IMG/VR virus record: IMGVR_UViG_3300038701_002052
Span: 1-64,000 of that record
DNA from: a virus
Strand: one strand, 5' to 3'
DNA length: 64,000 bases
Positions within the stretch are counted from its first letter, which is position 1; each line of letters starts with the position of its first letter. The notes beneath the pieces are model-generated. The model searched no databases. It was not told where the DNA came from and worked only from the letters and a program-made list of their open reading frames with translations. Position numbers and translations under genes: made by a program. This document shows, piece by piece, positions 60,998-64,000 of the stretch.

Positions 60998-61291
60998 ATG
61001 AAAACAGGTCGAAAACAGACAGTAGTATTCACTGACCACCTCAGGGATCGATCAGGCGAGGTCACGGTATGGACCGAACGCGTCAATGCGGAATGGCACC
61101 CCTACGGCGCGAAAGCGGTTGTATGGATTAGGGTCTGGTTCGAAGGAAAGATGATTCGCAGAACATGCGGATCGGCGTTAGGGACGACCGAAAGGCACGC
61201 AATCTCCAACGCCCGTCAAAGCGCAATCGGTGCGGCAAGAAATGCTGGTGTGCTGGCAGCCCGCGATCAGGACGGATGGGAGCCCAAGTAA
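60998..61291 (+). CDS. Unknown small protein
   Basis: 97 residues: VWTERVNAEWHPYGAKAVVW, then a helix (ERHAISNARQSAIGAARNAG). No family recognised. Confidence 0.5.
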   Translation: MKTGRKQTVVFTDHLRDRSGEVTVWTERVNAEWHPYGAKAVVWIRVWFEGKMIRRTCGSALGTTERHAISNARQSAIGAARNAGVLAARDQDGWEPK

Positions 61292-61308
61292 TTAATCTTC
61301 CGAATTTT

Positions 61309-61920
61309 ATGAACACCTCTACCAGTCTAAATACCTCCGCAATCGACAAGTTGACCGGGACGCTCCCGGTGTACCTGAAATACGATCGCGAGATCAACCC
61401 TCAGCCCGCCTACCTTGAGATAGACGAGGACGGCTACGTGTCCGCAGATAGCAACAGCGAAATTGGCAATGGCGTGCCTGCGAGCGTGTGGAACGGCCTT
61501 ACGCTTCGAATCCATATTCCCAACCATTTGACGGCCCGAGGTATTCAGGGGTTGGTCACTGACCTGTTACCCCTCCTCGAACGCCTCCACACAGGCAACG
61601 AAATAGCGTGGAATGGAAACAACTGGACCGGGAAACTCACGGACGACGCCTTAGAAGCTGAAACAGAGATACTGCAATTCATCGATCGAAACTCCACCGA
61701 TTACGAATCATCCGAGATTTGGGACGCCTGCGATTGGCTCCAGTCTGAAACCCCGGAATCGCTCGGAATCACCTCCACCACCACCGATGAGCAACTTCAG
61801 ACCATCGCTGACAAAATCACCGAGGAGACAGAGCCGCTGACATGCGTCCTCGGCGTGGTCGAATACCTGCAAACCATACGCGATCTAATTGGAAGCGAAG
61901 ACGAACCCGATGAAGACTAA
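61309..61920 (+). CDS. Unknown acidic protein
   Basis: 203 residues from MNTSTSLNTSAIDKLT. Acidic with repeated Thr; LTGTLPVYLKYDREINPQP and EIWDACDWLQSETPESLGI. No family recognised. Open frame upstream of the ATG is not protein-like. Confidence 0.5.
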   Translation: MNTSTSLNTSAIDKLTGTLPVYLKYDREINPQPAYLEIDEDGYVSADSNSEIGNGVPASVWNGLTLRIHIPNHLTARGIQGLVTDLLPLLERLHTGNEIAWNGNNWTGKLTDDALEAETEILQFIDRNSTDYESSEIWDACDWLQSETPESLGITSTTTDEQLQTIADKITEETEPLTCVLGVVEYLQTIRDLIGSEDEPDED

Positions 61921-61950
61921 CCACCCACCAATTCAACAATCACTCAAACC

Positions 61951-62475
61951 ATGAACCAATACACACTTCCAACACCTCCCGTTTCTGGGAACTTCACAGA
62001 CCAGGAAGACTTCGCGAAAAGCGTCAACTCTGCCGTGCGAAAAATGATTATCGACCAGCGGGACGGAGGTGCGAATGACTGTTTCGGTGAGGTTCAGTGT
62101 GGGCTTGGCGGTGGCTACGCCGTCGACCTCAGCAATGAAGATGGTAACTATTTTTTTCACCCAATCGAGCGGGTCGTGATGCTGGTTAAACCCGAAAAAG
62201 AATATCCATCATTCGCGGAACTCATAAACGACAGGTGGTTAACAACCGCACAGGAAGAGCAGGAGGGATGGGAATGCGATATCGACCTGTCCGAAGTGCC
62301 GGTTGAATATGTTTTTGAAACGATCCCCGAAGCCGAGGCATGGCTGAAAGACCAGCTCGCCATGGAAGAGGATGGCCGTGCGGCTCACAAGGAACACCTC
62401 GATGAACTCACCCATGACAGGGAAGCCTACAAACACATGACACCAGAGGAACGTGACGCGCACGACAATTTGTAA
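61951..62475 (+). CDS. Unknown acidic protein
   Basis: 174 residues: CFGEVQCGLGGGYAVDLSNE, then an acidic helical end with THDREAYKHMTPEERDAHDN. No family recognised. Confidence 0.5.
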   Translation: MNQYTLPTPPVSGNFTDQEDFAKSVNSAVRKMIIDQRDGGANDCFGEVQCGLGGGYAVDLSNEDGNYFFHPIERVVMLVKPEKEYPSFAELINDRWLTTAQEEQEGWECDIDLSEVPVEYVFETIPEAEAWLKDQLAMEEDGRAAHKEHLDELTHDREAYKHMTPEERDAHDNL

Positions 62476-62480
62476 GGCAT

Positions 62481-62696
62481 ATGAAAGAAATCGCAAAATT
62501 CGAATCTGAAAAAGCACTCCAAGCCTTCGTGAAAAAGAACGGCATGAGATTCGCAAACGCCTGCATTGACAACGACCTTGAAGACGAGGTGGGGTGGATC
62601 AAAGCTGCGCGGAGTCGGGGTCTGGCTGTGGTGTGGCTCGCAGACTATACGCTGGGCAAGGGTGCTTATCTCGCTTTCCATCGAAGATCTCCATAA
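62481..62696 (+). CDS. Unknown small protein
   Basis: 71 residues: EIAKFESEKALQAFVKKNGM. No family recognised. Confidence 0.45.
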   Translation: MKEIAKFESEKALQAFVKKNGMRFANACIDNDLEDEVGWIKAARSRGLAVVWLADYTLGKGAYLAFHRRSP

Positions 62697-62706
62697 TGCT
62701 TTACCC

Positions 62707-62973
62707 ATGAAACTCAACTGGACCGAATCCCGAACTGACGACTCCCGCATTTCCGTGGACGATGGTGTGATCACGGTCTACGCCGCTGAAGACGACCTTC
62801 CGGATCAATTCACCCTCCGTGAAATTGCTGAATCCTACGCCGCGGACTACGATCACAGTGGCAACGATGAGACCTTCACCGTCGCCGAAATCGAGGACCT
62901 GGATGACGGCGAAACCCACCGCTTCGCCTTTGACGGAAACGGTCATTTCGAGTGGGACACAGACCGGCGCTGA
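62707..62973 (+). CDS. Unknown acidic small protein
   Basis: 88 residues from MKLNWTESRTDDSRISVDDG, net acidic (AEIEDLDDGETHRFAF). No family recognised. Confidence 0.5.
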   Translation: MKLNWTESRTDDSRISVDDGVITVYAAEDDLPDQFTLREIAESYAADYDHSGNDETFTVAEIEDLDDGETHRFAFDGNGHFEWDTDRR

Positions 62974-62993
62974 CCCCCACCCTACAGCCTCTC

Positions 62994-63035
62994 CAACTAT
63001 CAATCCAAAGCGAATCAATAGCTGGTTGATAGTTG
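62994..63035. repeat. Inverted repeat in intergenic gap
   Basis: CAACTATCAA and TTGATAGTTG form a perfect 10-bp stem around a 22-base loop, with CCTC/GAGG possibly extending it. No T-tract follows. It may be an operator or an mRNA-stabilising hairpin in the 126-base gap before 63100. Confidence 0.6.
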
Positions 63036-63081
63036 AGTCGGTTGAGGCATGAACCTTGCCCTTGCATTTCCGGATAACCTG

Positions 63082-63093
63082 AGTTACGGGTAA
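63082..63093 (-). promoter_or_regulatory. CCGTARYT motif, third reversed copy
   Basis: AGTTACGGGTAA is the reverse of TTACCCGTAACT, seven bases before a start codon. Confidence 0.45.
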
Positions 63094-63099
63094 TGCACG

Positions 63100-63477
63100 A
63101 TGCCGAAGCTTGGATTTGAAATCACCGTTCCCGACGATGAGCTTGAGAAGGCCCTGGAGTCGGACGAGATCTACCTCGACCTGACCTACCGCCTTGAGAC
63201 CATCATCAAGGAGAGGGTCGTGAAGGCGGGTGGATGGGAGTCCACCGAGGCGTATCGCCGGATGAAGCACCGGGTTGACATGGCGAAGGAGCGCCTTGAC
63301 AAGTGCATCGAGCAGTTCGAGAAGAAGAAGGCATGGCACCTAGATCGCAAGAAGAGCTACACGCGTGTCTTGAAGCTGCGGGAAGGGAGAAAGATGGTGA
63401 TCGCCCAGCGCCTTCAGGCCCAGATCCTGAAGCGTAAGGATGCCCCGCAGAAATACCGTGAAAAAGGAACCACATGA
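63100..63477 (+). CDS. Unknown helical protein before integrase
   Basis: 125 residues: beta start (LGFEITVPDDELEKALESDE) then a long charged helix. ATGA overlap with the integrase suggests a partner or a control role. Confidence 0.5.
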   Translation: MPKLGFEITVPDDELEKALESDEIYLDLTYRLETIIKERVVKAGGWESTEAYRRMKHRVDMAKERLDKCIEQFEKKKAWHLDRKKSYTRVLKLREGRKMVIAQRLQAQILKRKDAPQKYREKGTT

Positions 63478-64000
63478 ACACATTGATCCGCCGTAACAAC
63501 GGCTACTATTACGCTAGACTGGACGGGGAGGGAGGGACAAGGTATCTCTCGATGAAGACCCGTAACAAAGAGACGGCGAAGAAACGCGCCGCCAGTGCCG
63601 GCATTGACGAGATGAACGAGGCATCCAGGGCGGGGTCGCTCCGCGGACGTGCCTTCTCCACGCTCAACACCGGCCGCGTTTCCAGTCTCGTTGAGGCTCG
63701 TGACATGTGGGTCGATTGGTTGGACGCGAGTGGATCAAAGTCCGGCAAGACCGTGCTGAACTACAGCCAGCTCGTCGATGGGTTCCTGAAGGACACCGGG
63801 CTTGGTAAACGTCCGGCATCGGACCTCAATGCTGATCGCATCAACGGCTGGATCAACAACCCGGAATGGGGGGCCAAGCGCACCACGCGACTTTCCGCGC
63901 TGGCGGCGTTGAGGAAGTGGGTCGAGTGGATGGGGGTCATGGGCATGGTGCCCGCTGGCATCGGGAAGATGTGCTACGTCGACGTGAGGTCCCTGCCCCA
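63474..64000 (+). CDS. Second tyrosine recombinase, cut by window end
   Basis: About 175 residues visible. NNGYYYARLDGEGGTRYLS and MKTRNKETAKKRAASAGI form the arm-binding beta sheet; LVEARDMWVDWLDASGSKSG and the following helices (DGFLKDTGLGKRPASDLNAD) form a SAM-like core-binding domain. The catalytic half lies beyond the window. It is distinct from the integrase at 43749. Confidence 0.75.
   Translation, partial: MNTLIRRNNGYYYARLDGEGGTRYLSMKTRNKETAKKRAASAGIDEMNEASRAGSLRGRAFSTLNTGRVSSLVEARDMWVDWLDASGSKSGKTVLNYSQLVDGFLKDTGLGKRPASDLNADRINGWINNPEWGAKRTTRLSALAALRKWVEWMGVMGMVPAGIGKMCYVDVRSLP

Noticed and set aside
61165-61308. N-terminal extension of the protein at 61309
   Set aside because: The upstream codons are Arg/Cys-rich and overlap the preceding gene in another frame; the ATG at 61309 is preferred.

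Overview
The window looks like a large part of a temperate, podovirus-like phage (or an integrated prophage) with GC-rich DNA. Tail-tube, nozzle, internal virion and tailspike genes lie in the order seen in T7-type particles. A replication block (DnaB-type helicase with an intein, a phage replication protein with a Phg_2220_C-like end, an SSB-like protein, RusA-like resolvase pieces) is encoded leftward. An integrase sits beside a tRNA-derived attP-like site. Portal, capsid, terminase, DNA polymerase and RNA polymerase genes are not in the window. The host cannot be named. Sec signal peptides, a lipoprotein and a c-type cytochrome motif fit a diderm host able to mature cytochrome c; a PVC-group bacterium is only a guess.

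Layout. 0.1-30.5 kb (+): a tail-tube protein fused to a metallophosphoesterase, a GT4 glycosyltransferase, the nozzle, fibre/collar proteins, two tandem paralogues, a 2,746-residue internal virion protein with an HEIAHH zincin motif, an exported tailspike, an exported Ig/PKD protein with a CFDCH haem motif, lysis-type membrane genes, a nucleotide kinase and a second phosphoesterase. 30.5-42.7 kb (-): very compact small genes, a second glycosyltransferase, an RNA ligase lacking its lysine, a MazG-like protein, cassette-like small genes beside an integron attC-like site, a frameshifted RusA, DnaB with intein, replication accessory genes and a regulator. 42.8-44.9 kb (+): a ribbon-helix-helix regulator, an attP-like site and an integrase. 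44.9-46.4 kb (-): small genes around a second, very regular attC-like site. 46.4-51.1 kb: small accessory genes and two long gene-free stretches dense in hairpins (about 0.55 and 0.87 kb), probably large structured RNAs. 51.1-64 kb (+): a long early-type operon with a DUF3560 protein, a DNA methyltransferase, a sliding-clamp-like protein, an i-type-lysozyme-like exported protein and many unknown small genes, ending in a second integrase cut by the window edge.

A short motif with core CCGTARYT (best copies GTTACCCGTAACTATAG) recurs at gene and RNA boundaries across the whole window. It is the best candidate for a phage-wide promoter or repressor site. The most unusual items are the two large RNA candidates, this motif, the exported cytochrome-bearing protein, and the attC-like sites inside a phage.
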